From: Desulfovibrionaceae bacterium | GTDB lineage: Bacteria > Desulfobacterota > Desulfovibrionia > Desulfovibrionales > Desulfovibrionaceae | Length of the DNA: 9,122 nucleotides | Assembly: GCA_900770205.1 (NCBI GenBank) | Contig: CAAGJV010000151.1 | Location: forward strand, 1 to 9,122 | Direction of reading: 5' to 3' | Shown: positions 1 through 5,479 of the stretch, piece after piece | Layout of the letters: each line of letters begins with the position of its first letter | How positions within the stretch are numbered: the first letter of the stretch is position 1 | Made by a program: the position numbers and the translations under genes | Notes under the pieces: model-generated | Told to the model about the DNA's origin: nothing | Seen by the model: only the letters and a program-made list of their open reading frames with translations | Databases searched by the model: none

Positions 1-54
1 GGCCAGCTGACCGGCACGGTTTTCCAGGAATACGGAGATCTGGTCAATCGTCAT
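1..54 (-). CDS. ACT-domain protein (N-terminal 18 codons only, cut by window edge)
   Basis: The minus strand starts with ATG at 54-52 and reads MTIDQISVFLENRAGQLA up to the window edge, with no stop. The string matches the first beta strand and turn of ACT domains, which bind small ligands, usually amino acids; the form QISVFLEN-x-x-G-x-L is typical of the small stand-alone ACT proteins often found next to ior and paaK genes in anaerobes. The ribosome binding site AAGGAG (complement at 61-66) lies 6 nt upstream of the ATG. The gap to the ligase stop codon is 26 nt, so it is probably the next gene of the same operon. The role is inferred: sensing an aromatic amino acid or related ligand for the pathway. 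The rest of the gene cannot be seen. Confidence 0.8.
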   Translation of the reverse strand, partial: MTIDQISVFLENRAGQLA

Positions 55-80
55 GAGTGGCTCCTTGAAAGGTAGATGCT

Positions 81-1379
81 TCAGATCTTGCGCTTGTCGA
101 TAACGCGCACGGCCTTGCCTTCGCTGCGGGTGATGGACTTCGGATCCACCAGGCGTACCTTGGCGTAGATGCCGAGCATGGACTTGAGTTCGGCAACAAG
201 AACCTTTTCCTTTTCCGTAATGCTGCTCAGGGAATCGGAGAACATTTCTGGCGTCATTTCCACGAGAACTTCAAGGGTATCGCTGTTGTTCACGCGGTCG
301 ACAATGAGCTGGTAGTTCGGCGGATAGCCCTGGGCGATGAGTACGGCTTCGATCTGCGAGGGGAAGACGTTGACGCCCTTGATGATGAGCATGTCGTCGC
401 TTCTGCCGCGGGGCTTGCACATGCGCACATGGGTGCGCCCGCAGGGGCATGGCGTGCGGTCGAGCACGCAGATATCGCGGGTGCGGTAGCGCAGAAGCGG
501 GAATGCCTGCTTGGTGATGGAGGTGAAGACAAGTTCTCCCTGCGTGCCGTCGGGCAGCACTTCGCCGGTTTCCGGGTCGATGATTTCGGCGATGAAGTGG
601 TCTTCGTTGATGTGCATGCCGTGCTGGTCTTCACATTCAAACGATACGCCGGGGCCGGAGATTTCGGTAAGGCCGTAGATATCGTAGGCCTTGATGCCGA
701 GTTTTTCCTCGATGTCGCGGCGCATTTCCTCGCTCCACGCTTCAGCGCCGAAAATGCCGGCCTTCAGCTTGATCTGGTCACGCAGGCCGCGTTCATGGAT
801 GCTTTCGGCAAGGTAGGCGGCGTAGGAGGGCGTGCAGCAGAGAATGGTGGCCTGAAGGTCTGTCATGAACTGGAGCTGGCGGTCGGTATTGCCGGAAGAC
901 ATGGGCAGGGTGAGGCAGCCGGCCTTGTGGCTGCCGCCGTTCAGGCCCGGGCCGCCAGTGAAAAGGCCGTAGCCGTAAGCTACCTGGCAGACATCTTCGT
1001 TGCTGCCGCCGGCGGCAACAATGGCGCGGGCGCAGCAGTCTTCCCAGAGATCGACATCGGCCTGCGTGTAAAAGGCAACAACGCGGCGGCCCGTGGTACC
1101 GGAGGTGGACTGGATGCGCACGCAGTCTTTAAGCGGTACGGCAAGTAGCCCGTAGGGATAGGCATCGCGCAGATCTGCCTTGGTGAGGAAGGGAAGCTTA
1201 TGAAGGTCTTTCGTTCCTTGTATATCGCTGGGAGTAACTCCGGCTTCTTCCATTTTCCTGCGGTAGTAGGGGACGTTGTCCCATACATGCTTCACCTGCC
1301 TGACAAGGCGTTCATCCTGCCAGGCGCGGATCTGCTCCGGGCTGGCACATTCAATGTCCTTTTGATAGTAGCGCTTCAT
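81..1379 (-). CDS. paaK: Phenylacetate-CoA ligase family (AMP-forming arylacetate-CoA ligase)
   Basis: 432 aa, the normal PaaK length. This ANL-superfamily adenylating enzyme is expected to convert phenylacetate or a related arylacetate with ATP and CoA to the CoA thioester, AMP and PPi in the cytoplasm. Visible motifs: ATP-binding loop STSGTTGR (91-98), YGLTE (235-239), YRTRD with the ribose-binding Asp (298-302), a CPCGR segment (311-315), the hinge GRSDDMLIIKGVNVFPSQIE (325-344), and a C-terminal RSEGK with the likely catalytic Lys422. The start ATG lies 2 nt after the iorB stop and is preceded by GGAG within the end of iorB, so it is translationally coupled. Next to IorAB, the natural substrates are the arylacetates made from Phe, Tyr or Trp (phenylacetate, hydroxyphenylacetate, indoleacetate); the exact one cannot be read from the sequence. 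The conserved core is intact. Confidence 0.92.
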   Translation of the reverse strand: MKRYYQKDIECASPEQIRAWQDERLVRQVKHVWDNVPYYRRKMEEAGVTPSDIQGTKDLHKLPFLTKADLRDAYPYGLLAVPLKDCVRIQSTSGTTGRRVVAFYTQADVDLWEDCCARAIVAAGGSNEDVCQVAYGYGLFTGGPGLNGGSHKAGCLTLPMSSGNTDRQLQFMTDLQATILCCTPSYAAYLAESIHERGLRDQIKLKAGIFGAEAWSEEMRRDIEEKLGIKAYDIYGLTEISGPGVSFECEDQHGMHINEDHFIAEIIDPETGEVLPDGTQGELVFTSITKQAFPLLRYRTRDICVLDRTPCPCGRTHVRMCKPRGRSDDMLIIKGVNVFPSQIEAVLIAQGYPPNYQLIVDRVNNSDTLEVLVEMTPEMFSDSLSSITEKEKVLVAELKSMLGIYAKVRLVDPKSITRSEGKAVRVIDKRKI

Positions 1380-1381
1380 GG

Positions 1382-1966
1382 TTACTCCGGTTTGTTTGCA
1401 CGGCGGCCAAGAAGGAAGGCCTGCCGGTTGATATCCAGGAACTTTGCGGGAACGGTCTTTTCTATGACTTCCATCCAGCCCTGTTCGGGGAAATCGAACC
1501 GGCGGGAAAGCATTCCCATGAGAACGAGATTGACAGCCCTCGGCGTGCCTGCTTCCCTAGCAAGGGAGAGCGCATCGATTGCCTCTATGCGAAGGCCTGC
1601 GGCACGAATTTTTTCCGCAAGGCTCTGCGGGTATTCTGCGGCGCCCATGATCACGGGCATGGGGTTTATCTGCTGGCTGTTTGTGATGATGACGCCTTCC
1701 GGGCGGAGAAATTCCACCCAGCGGGCGGCTTCCAGAAGTTCAAAGGAAAGGATGATATCCGCCTCGCCCTTGTCGATGACGGGGGAATAGACCTTGCTGC
1801 CATAGCGCACATAGGTGACAACGCTTCCGCCGCGCTGGCTCATGCCATGCACTTCGCTCACCTTGACATCATACCCCTGGGAAAGGAGCATTCTGCCGAG
1901 AACCTTGCTGGCCAGCAGTGTTCCCTGCCCGCCAACGCCGACAATCATGATATTTTTCGTCTGCAT
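1382..1966 (-). CDS. iorB: Indolepyruvate:ferredoxin oxidoreductase, beta subunit
   Basis: 194 aa, the usual IorB size. It corresponds to the gamma domain of the pyruvate:ferredoxin oxidoreductase superfamily and partners IorA. The N-terminus MQTKNIMIVGVGGQGTLLAS carries the GxGGQG loop (residues 10-15); SEVHGMSQRGGSV (37-49) and the GEADIILSFELLEAARW stretch (67-83) are also typical of the family. The reading frame is open to an upstream Met at 2122, but that would add 52 residues overlapping iorA that resemble no IorB. The ATG at 1966 has GGGAG 7 nt upstream and starts 2 nt after the iorA stop, so it is chosen. With IorA it oxidatively decarboxylates aryl-2-oxoacids (indolepyruvate, phenylpyruvate, hydroxyphenylpyruvate) to aryl-acetyl-CoA plus CO2 and reduced ferredoxin, or runs in reverse with strong reductant. 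Confidence 0.93.
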   Translation of the reverse strand: MQTKNIMIVGVGGQGTLLASKVLGRMLLSQGYDVKVSEVHGMSQRGGSVVTYVRYGSKVYSPVIDKGEADIILSFELLEAARWVEFLRPEGVIITNSQQINPMPVIMGAAEYPQSLAEKIRAAGLRIEAIDALSLAREAGTPRAVNLVLMGMLSRRFDFPEQGWMEVIEKTVPAKFLDINRQAFLLGRRANKPE

Positions 1967-1968
1967 GG

Positions 1969-3708
1969 CTATACTCCCGCCTTGCTTTCCAGCGCGCCGA
2001 ACCTGCACAGCTGGGAACATACGCCGCAGCCCGTGCAGAGCGTGGCATCGATAACAGCCTTTCCCTCGTTGATGCTTATAGCCGGACAGCCTATCTTCAT
2101 GCAGGAGCGGCAGCCGACGCATTTTTCCCTGTCTGCCGCAATGGGGCCGCGGTGCTTCACGTTTTTCAGCAGCGCACAGGGCCTGCGGGAAATAATGACG
2201 GAGGGCTCTCTGGCGGCAAGCTCTTCCTTAACCGCCTTTTCGCACTCGGCAATGTTGTAAGGATCGACCACGCGAACGCGCTTCACTCCTATGGCTCTGC
2301 AGAGCGTTTCCAGGTCTATCTTTGCGCAGGGGTCGCCCTTCAGGTTGAAGCCTGTGGTGGGGTTCTGCTGGTGGCCTGTCATGCCGGTGATGGAATTATC
2401 GAGGATGACAACGGTGCCCGGGGAATCGTTGTAGACGATATTGACAAGCCCGGTGATGCCGGAATGGATGAAGGTAGAATCTCCCACCACGCCCACGGTT
2501 TTTTTCGCGTTCTGCGGGTCAACCTTGTTGAAGCCGTGAAGGCCGGAAACGCCGAAGCCCATGTCGATGCAGGTATCGGAAGCGGAAAGGGGAGGAACCG
2601 CGCCAAGCGTGTAGCAGCCGATATCGCTGAGCGCCGTGACCTTGCAGTGCTTTAGGGCATAAAAGAGCCCGCGGTGGGGGCAGCCTGCGCACATAACGGG
2701 AGGGCGGGGCGGAATGGCCACATCGAGCTTAACACCGGCATGGGGTTTCTTTCCCAGTTTTTCCGCTATGATGTTCTGACTGAGCTCTCCTATGCAGCCA
2801 AAGAGTTCCTTGCCTTCTGCCCTGATGCCGAGGGCGCGGCAGTGCCGCTCGATAATGCCGTCGAGTTCTTCCACCACAACAAGGCGTTCCACGCTTTCGG
2901 CAAAGCGGCGTATCTTTTCTTCAGGAAGAGGATTGATAAGGCCGAGCTTAAGCACGGGGTGCGTATCGCCGAAAACTTCCTTTACATACTGGTAGCAGGT
3001 GGAGGAGGTGATAAAGCCCATGCTGCTGTCGCTTCCTTCTTCCACGCGGTTCAGGAAGGTATTTTCCGCAAGGGCCTTGAGGCGCTGGAGCCTTTCTTCC
3101 ACCACAGGGTGCCTTGGCCGTGCGTTGGCCGGCATCATGATATATTTGGAAGGATTCTTCTCATAGGGGCGAGTGGGGCCTTCCGTTCTTTCGCCAAGCT
3201 CTACCTGGTTCTGGGCATGGGCGATGCGGGTACACATCTTGAGCAGAACAGGGGTATCGTATTCTTCCGAAAGCTCATAGGCATATTTGGTGAAGGCAAG
3301 CGCTTCCTCGGAATCGGAAGGTTCCAGCATGGGAACTTTGGCCATGATGGCGTAGTGGCGGGAATCCTGTTCGTTCTGCGAGCTGTGCATGCCTGCATCA
3401 TCGGCCACGCCGATGATCATACCGGCATTCACTCCCGTGTAGGAAACGGTGTTCAGAAGGTCGGAGGCCACATTGAGGCCGACATGCTTCATGCCGCAGA
3501 AACTGCGCTTTCCGGCCAGAGAGGCTCCGAAGGCGCCTTCTGCCGCCACTTTTTCGTTAGGGGCCCACTCGGCATGGATCTCACGGTAGAGTGCGGCAAA
3601 TTCCGTGATTTCCGTGCTCGGGGTACCCGGATAGCTGGATACGAAACAGCAGCCGGCCTCCCACAGCCCTCGTGCCACGGCTTCGTTGCCGAGCATCAGT
3701 TTTTTCAT
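1969..3708 (-). CDS. iorA: Indolepyruvate:ferredoxin oxidoreductase, alpha subunit (TPP and two Fe-S clusters)
   Basis: 579 aa from MKKLMLGNEAVARG. Order of parts: N-terminal PFOR-type pyrimidine-binding domain (about 1-180, with SSYPGTPSTEI at 24-34 and ADDAGMHSSQNEQDSRHYA at 102-120); middle domain (about 230-320); TPP-binding domain starting near CAGCPHRG (340-347) with GDSTFIHSG (409-417) and LDNSITGMTG (436-445); C-terminal ferredoxin-like domain with two Cys sets, C530/C533/C536/C541 and C558/C561/C564/C568, for two [4Fe-4S] clusters. It is the catalytic subunit of IorAB, oxygen-sensitive and cytoplasmic. The frame is open to an earlier Met at 3756, but the 16 extra residues are basic and unlike the family, and AGGAG lies 6 nt before the ATG at 3708. 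It is followed by iorB after 2 nt. All expected cofactor ligands are present. Substrate preference among arylpyruvates is not decidable here. Confidence 0.95.
   Translation of the reverse strand: MKKLMLGNEAVARGLWEAGCCFVSSYPGTPSTEITEFAALYREIHAEWAPNEKVAAEGAFGASLAGKRSFCGMKHVGLNVASDLLNTVSYTGVNAGMIIGVADDAGMHSSQNEQDSRHYAIMAKVPMLEPSDSEEALAFTKYAYELSEEYDTPVLLKMCTRIAHAQNQVELGERTEGPTRPYEKNPSKYIMMPANARPRHPVVEERLQRLKALAENTFLNRVEEGSDSSMGFITSSTCYQYVKEVFGDTHPVLKLGLINPLPEEKIRRFAESVERLVVVEELDGIIERHCRALGIRAEGKELFGCIGELSQNIIAEKLGKKPHAGVKLDVAIPPRPPVMCAGCPHRGLFYALKHCKVTALSDIGCYTLGAVPPLSASDTCIDMGFGVSGLHGFNKVDPQNAKKTVGVVGDSTFIHSGITGLVNIVYNDSPGTVVILDNSITGMTGHQQNPTTGFNLKGDPCAKIDLETLCRAIGVKRVRVVDPYNIAECEKAVKEELAAREPSVIISRRPCALLKNVKHRGPIAADREKCVGCRSCMKIGCPAISINEGKAVIDATLCTGCGVCSQLCRFGALESKAGV
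1974..1978 (-). promoter_or_regulatory. Ribosome binding site deciding the iorB start
   Basis: GGGAG on the minus strand, 7 nt before the ATG at 1966 and inside the last codons of iorA. It supports the short IorB start over the open upstream Met and indicates translational coupling. Confidence 0.7.
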
Positions 3709-3714
3709 TCCTTT

Positions 3715-3719
3715 CTCCT
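3715..3719 (-). promoter_or_regulatory. Ribosome binding site deciding the iorA start
   Basis: AGGAG on the minus strand, 6 nt before the ATG at 3708. No comparable site precedes the upstream in-frame Met at 3756, so the 579-residue form is preferred. Confidence 0.75.
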
Positions 3720-3727
3720 GGTGATAG

Positions 3728-3740
3728 GGCGCACTGCGCC
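3728..3740. repeat. Short GC-rich palindrome between thioesterase gene and iorA
   Basis: GGCGCACTGCGCC is a perfect 6+1+6 inverted repeat in the 66-nt gap between the thioesterase stop and the iorA start. As RNA it could form a 5-bp stem with a 3-nt loop a few bases upstream of the iorA ribosome binding site. It has no U-tract, so it is not an intrinsic terminator. A role in tuning expression within the operon is possible but unproven. Confidence 0.4.
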
Positions 3741-3774
3741 GCTGCCGCCTTTGCACAGGGGCAGGAGCGCATGT

Positions 3775-4185
3775 TCAGTAGCCTTCCGTCTCGTTCCGTT
3801 CATGCCTGCCGATGACGAAGCAGTTCATCGTGGCCTTGGCAATGAGTTTTTCCGTTCCATCGTAGACAAAGACATCGAAGACAACAATGGTACGGCCAAC
3901 CTTTACGGGAAAGCATTCCGCACGCAGGGGGCCTTCCTTCCCCGGGGCAAGATAGGAAATGGAACTCTGGGAGCTTACGCAGGTAAGAGAGAGGCCGAAG
4001 CACCCTGCCGTGGCTGCCATATCGGCCAGCGTGAAGATGCTGCCGCCATGGGCGTTCCCCAGCTTGTTGCGGTGCTCTTTTTCAAGAGGCATGGTAACAA
4101 TGCCATGCCCGTCTGATCCGGCGTGAAGGAGGCGTATGCCCAGATGACTGGACAGCGTGCCCGGTTCAAAGACTACTCCGTTCAT
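3775..4185 (-). CDS. PaaI-type hotdog-fold acyl-CoA thioesterase
   Basis: 136 aa, one hotdog domain, the normal size for the PaaI / YbgC-like thioesterase group. The motif NAHGGSIFTLAD (44-55) matches the PaaI signature HGGxxFxLAD, with Asp55 the likely catalytic acid; SSISYLAPGKEGPLRAE (74-90) and GRTIVVFDVFVYDG (97-110) are the following strands. The predicted reaction is hydrolysis of an aryl-acetyl-CoA or other acyl-CoA to acid plus CoA. As first gene of the ior-ligase operon it would release arylacetate and CoA from the IorAB product, or rescue CoA trapped in dead-end thioesters. An AAAGG-like ribosome binding site lies about 9 nt before the ATG. The gap to iorA is 66 nt. The E. coli PaaI name belongs to the ring-epoxide catabolic pathway, which is oxygen-dependent and not expected here, so no gene symbol is given. 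Confidence 0.85.
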   Translation of the reverse strand: MNGVVFEPGTLSSHLGIRLLHAGSDGHGIVTMPLEKEHRNKLGNAHGGSIFTLADMAATAGCFGLSLTCVSSQSSISYLAPGKEGPLRAECFPVKVGRTIVVFDVFVYDGTEKLIAKATMNCFVIGRHERNETEGY

Positions 4186-4260
4186 GGATAGATGCCTTTC
4201 AAGATTCTTCTTGCCTGAAGAAAGCGTGATGATAAAACAGGCACTTCATGCAAGGGATTT

Positions 4261-4271
4261 CAAATAATTTG
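4261..4271. repeat. AT-rich perfect palindrome, possible operator for the ior operon
   Basis: CAAATAATTTG is a perfect 5+1+5 inverted repeat lying 76 nt upstream of the thioesterase start, where a regulator of the leftward operon could bind. The composition makes such short palindromes fairly common by chance, so this is only a candidate. Confidence 0.25.
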
Positions 4272-4329
4272 CAGTATTACAGAAAAAATGGCAAGGGCTG
4301 CCGCTGGAAAAAATGCGGGAAGATCTGCC

Positions 4330-4368
4330 GGCATACCGGCTATGCCTCTATGATTTTTTTATTTTTTT
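4330..4368 (+). terminator. Weak hairpin plus T-run upstream of the biotin promoter
   Basis: GGCATA (4330-4335) and TATGCC (4341-4346) can form a 6-bp stem with loop CCGGC; an alternative register pairs GCCGG (4327-4331) with CCGGC (4336-4340). A long T-run (4354-4360 and 4362-4368) begins 7 nt after the stem, farther than in a canonical intrinsic terminator. On the plus strand it could insulate the biotin promoter from stray transcription; no plus-strand gene lies upstream within the window. Low confidence. Confidence 0.25.
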
Positions 4369-4399
4369 GCGCAGATTCTGTTTGAACGGGCGAAGAAGG

Positions 4400-4428
4400 G
4401 TGATAGGAAAATGTAAACCTTATTTAAT
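4400..4428 (+). promoter_or_regulatory. Candidate sigma-70 promoter of the biotin operon
   Basis: GTGATA (4400-4405, 4 of 6 to TTGACA) and TTTAAT (4423-4428, 5 of 6 to TATAAT) are separated by 17 bp. Transcription would start near 4435, giving a leader of about 65 nt before bioB. The -10 box falls between the two half sites of the BirA-like operator, so bound repressor would block RNA polymerase, as at the E. coli bio operator. Confidence 0.4.
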
Positions 4429-4444
4429 GAAAAATTAGTTGACA
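4412..4444. promoter_or_regulatory. BirA-type biotin operator
   Basis: Half sites TGTAAAC (4412-4418) and GTTGACA (4438-4444) are inverted with one mismatch and are separated by 19 bp of AT-rich DNA. The E. coli BirA operator has TGTAAAC and GTTTACA separated by 18 bp, and this form is conserved widely. Position supports it: 58 nt upstream of bioB and overlapping the candidate -10 box. BirA bound to biotinyl-AMP would be expected to repress bioB-bioDA and the transporter when biotin is plentiful. The spacer is 1 bp longer than in E. coli. Confidence 0.7.
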
Positions 4445-4501
4445 ATAAAAAGGAAAAAACAGAAAAAGGAATAAATTCAAACAATACAGAAAGGCATACG
4501 C

Positions 4502-5479
4502 ATGAATACACTTCTTGAAACCATTGTTGGCCGCATGAGCGGTATGGCAGAGGGGGGGGAACTTCTTTCCCGGAGCGAAGCTAACGAGCTGGCCCTTCTC
4601 CCTGCTTCTGATACGCTGGATATGATTTCCGCAGCAGGCGTGGCGCGTGCCCTTTATGCGCCTTCTTTCTTCAACTGCGGCATCATCAACGCAAAGTCTG
4701 GCAAGTGTCCGGAAAACTGTGCCTTCTGCGCGCAGTCGGCCCACCATGATACCGATGCGCCCATCTACCCCTTTGTCAGTGAAGAAACGCTTATGAAGAA
4801 GGCGGAAGAAGCGGCCAGGGCCGGCGCCGTGCGATTCGGCATTGTGACCAGCGGAACGGCGCTGACGGAACGTGATGTGGAGCCTCTGTGCCGTGCGGTG
4901 GAGCGCATAGTGAAGGAAGTGGGCATAGCCGTGTGCGGATCGCTCGGTATGCTTACGCCGGAGCGGGCGCAGATTTACCGTGAAGCGGGCATGACACGCT
5001 ACCACCATAACCTTGAAACGGCGGAGAGTTACTTCCCCCACATCTGCACCACGCATGCCTATGAAGAAGACAAGGCCAGCGTGCGTGCGGCCAAAGCTGC
5101 CGGAATGGAGGTGTGCAGCGGCGGTATTATCGGCCTTGGGGAAAGCTGGGAGCAGAGGGTGGAGCTGGCTTTTACGCTGAAGGAGCTGGATGTTGATTCC
5201 ATTCCCCTGAATTTTCTGAATGCCATTGCCGGAACAAGGCTTGAGGTCATGCCCAGGCTTTCTCCGCAGGAGGCATTGCGGAGCATTGCGCTCTTCCGCC
5301 TGATCCACCCGCGGAAGAATATTCTTATTGCGGGAGGGCGCAGCCATGTGCTGCAGGAATGGCAGAGCTGGCTGTATGCCGCCGGGGCCAACGGCATGAT
5401 GATAGGCAATTACCTCACCACGACAGGCGCTTCCTTTGAAGCCGACCATGCCATGATGCATACGCTGGGAGTTATGTGA
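4502..5479 (+). CDS. bioB: Biotin synthase, probable type II (radical SAM)
   Basis: 325 aa, a full-length BioB. It inserts sulfur into dethiobiotin to make biotin using S-adenosylmethionine radicals. The radical-SAM cluster motif CPENCAFCAQS gives C69, C73 and C76. YHHNLETA (167-174), CSGGIIGLGE (205-214), DSIPLNFLNAIAGT (232-245) and the C-terminal IGNYLTTTG (301-309) are standard BioB blocks. Against my recollection of E. coli BioB, the [2Fe-2S] ligands Cys128 and Cys188 correspond to C145 and C205, but Cys97 is Gly113 (RFGIV) and Arg260 is Leu275 (NILIAGGR). An extra Cys59 sits before the radical-SAM motif. This pattern fits the type II BioB of obligate anaerobes, which carries an auxiliary 4Fe-5S cluster. 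AGAAAGG ends 7 nt before the ATG. First gene of the operon; its TGA overlaps the next ATG by 1 bp. Confidence 0.95.
   Translation: MNTLLETIVGRMSGMAEGGELLSRSEANELALLPASDTLDMISAAGVARALYAPSFFNCGIINAKSGKCPENCAFCAQSAHHDTDAPIYPFVSEETLMKKAEEAARAGAVRFGIVTSGTALTERDVEPLCRAVERIVKEVGIAVCGSLGMLTPERAQIYREAGMTRYHHNLETAESYFPHICTTHAYEEDKASVRAAKAAGMEVCSGGIIGLGESWEQRVELAFTLKELDVDSIPLNFLNAIAGTRLEVMPRLSPQEALRSIALFRLIHPRKNILIAGGRSHVLQEWQSWLYAAGANGMMIGNYLTTTGASFEADHAMMHTLGVM
5467..5471 (+). promoter_or_regulatory. Ribosome binding site deciding the bioDA start
   Basis: GGGAG inside the end of bioB, 7 nt before the ATG at 5479 and only 4 nt before an in-frame GTG at 5476. The spacing favours the ATG, which overlaps the bioB stop as TGATG. 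Confidence 0.65.

Larger units (their letters stand above)
4186..4501. other. Divergent intergenic region between the aromatic (ior) and biotin operons
   Basis: 316 nt without a gene and clearly more AT-rich than the flanks. On the biotin side (4400-4500) it holds a candidate promoter, a BirA-like operator and an A-rich leader ending in AGAAAGG before the bioB ATG. In the middle lie a hairpin at 4330-4346 with a run of Ts at 4354-4368. On the ior side there is an 11-bp palindrome at 4261-4271. I looked for a sigma-70 promoter reading leftward into the thioesterase gene and found no pair with acceptable spacing, so the ior promoter is not assigned. No tRNA or convincing small ORF is seen. Confidence 0.7.

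Noticed and set aside
429..1148. 239-codon plus-strand open frame opposite the CoA ligase
   Set aside because: Antisense shadow of a clear PaaK-family gene; no domain recognised.
2674..4116. 480-codon plus-strand open frame opposite iorA and the thioesterase gene
   Set aside because: It lies antisense to two well-supported genes; the translation has no recognisable motif and arises from third-position GC bias.
4439..4444. TTGACA as the -35 box of the bioB promoter
   Set aside because: No acceptable -10 box lies 16-18 bp downstream (sequence is GAAAAAG-like); the hexamer is better explained as the right half of the BirA-like operator.
5476..5478. GTG as the start of the BioD-BioA gene
   Set aside because: It is only 4 nt from the ribosome binding site, whereas the next codon, ATG at 5479, has 7-nt spacing and the common TGATG overlap with bioB.
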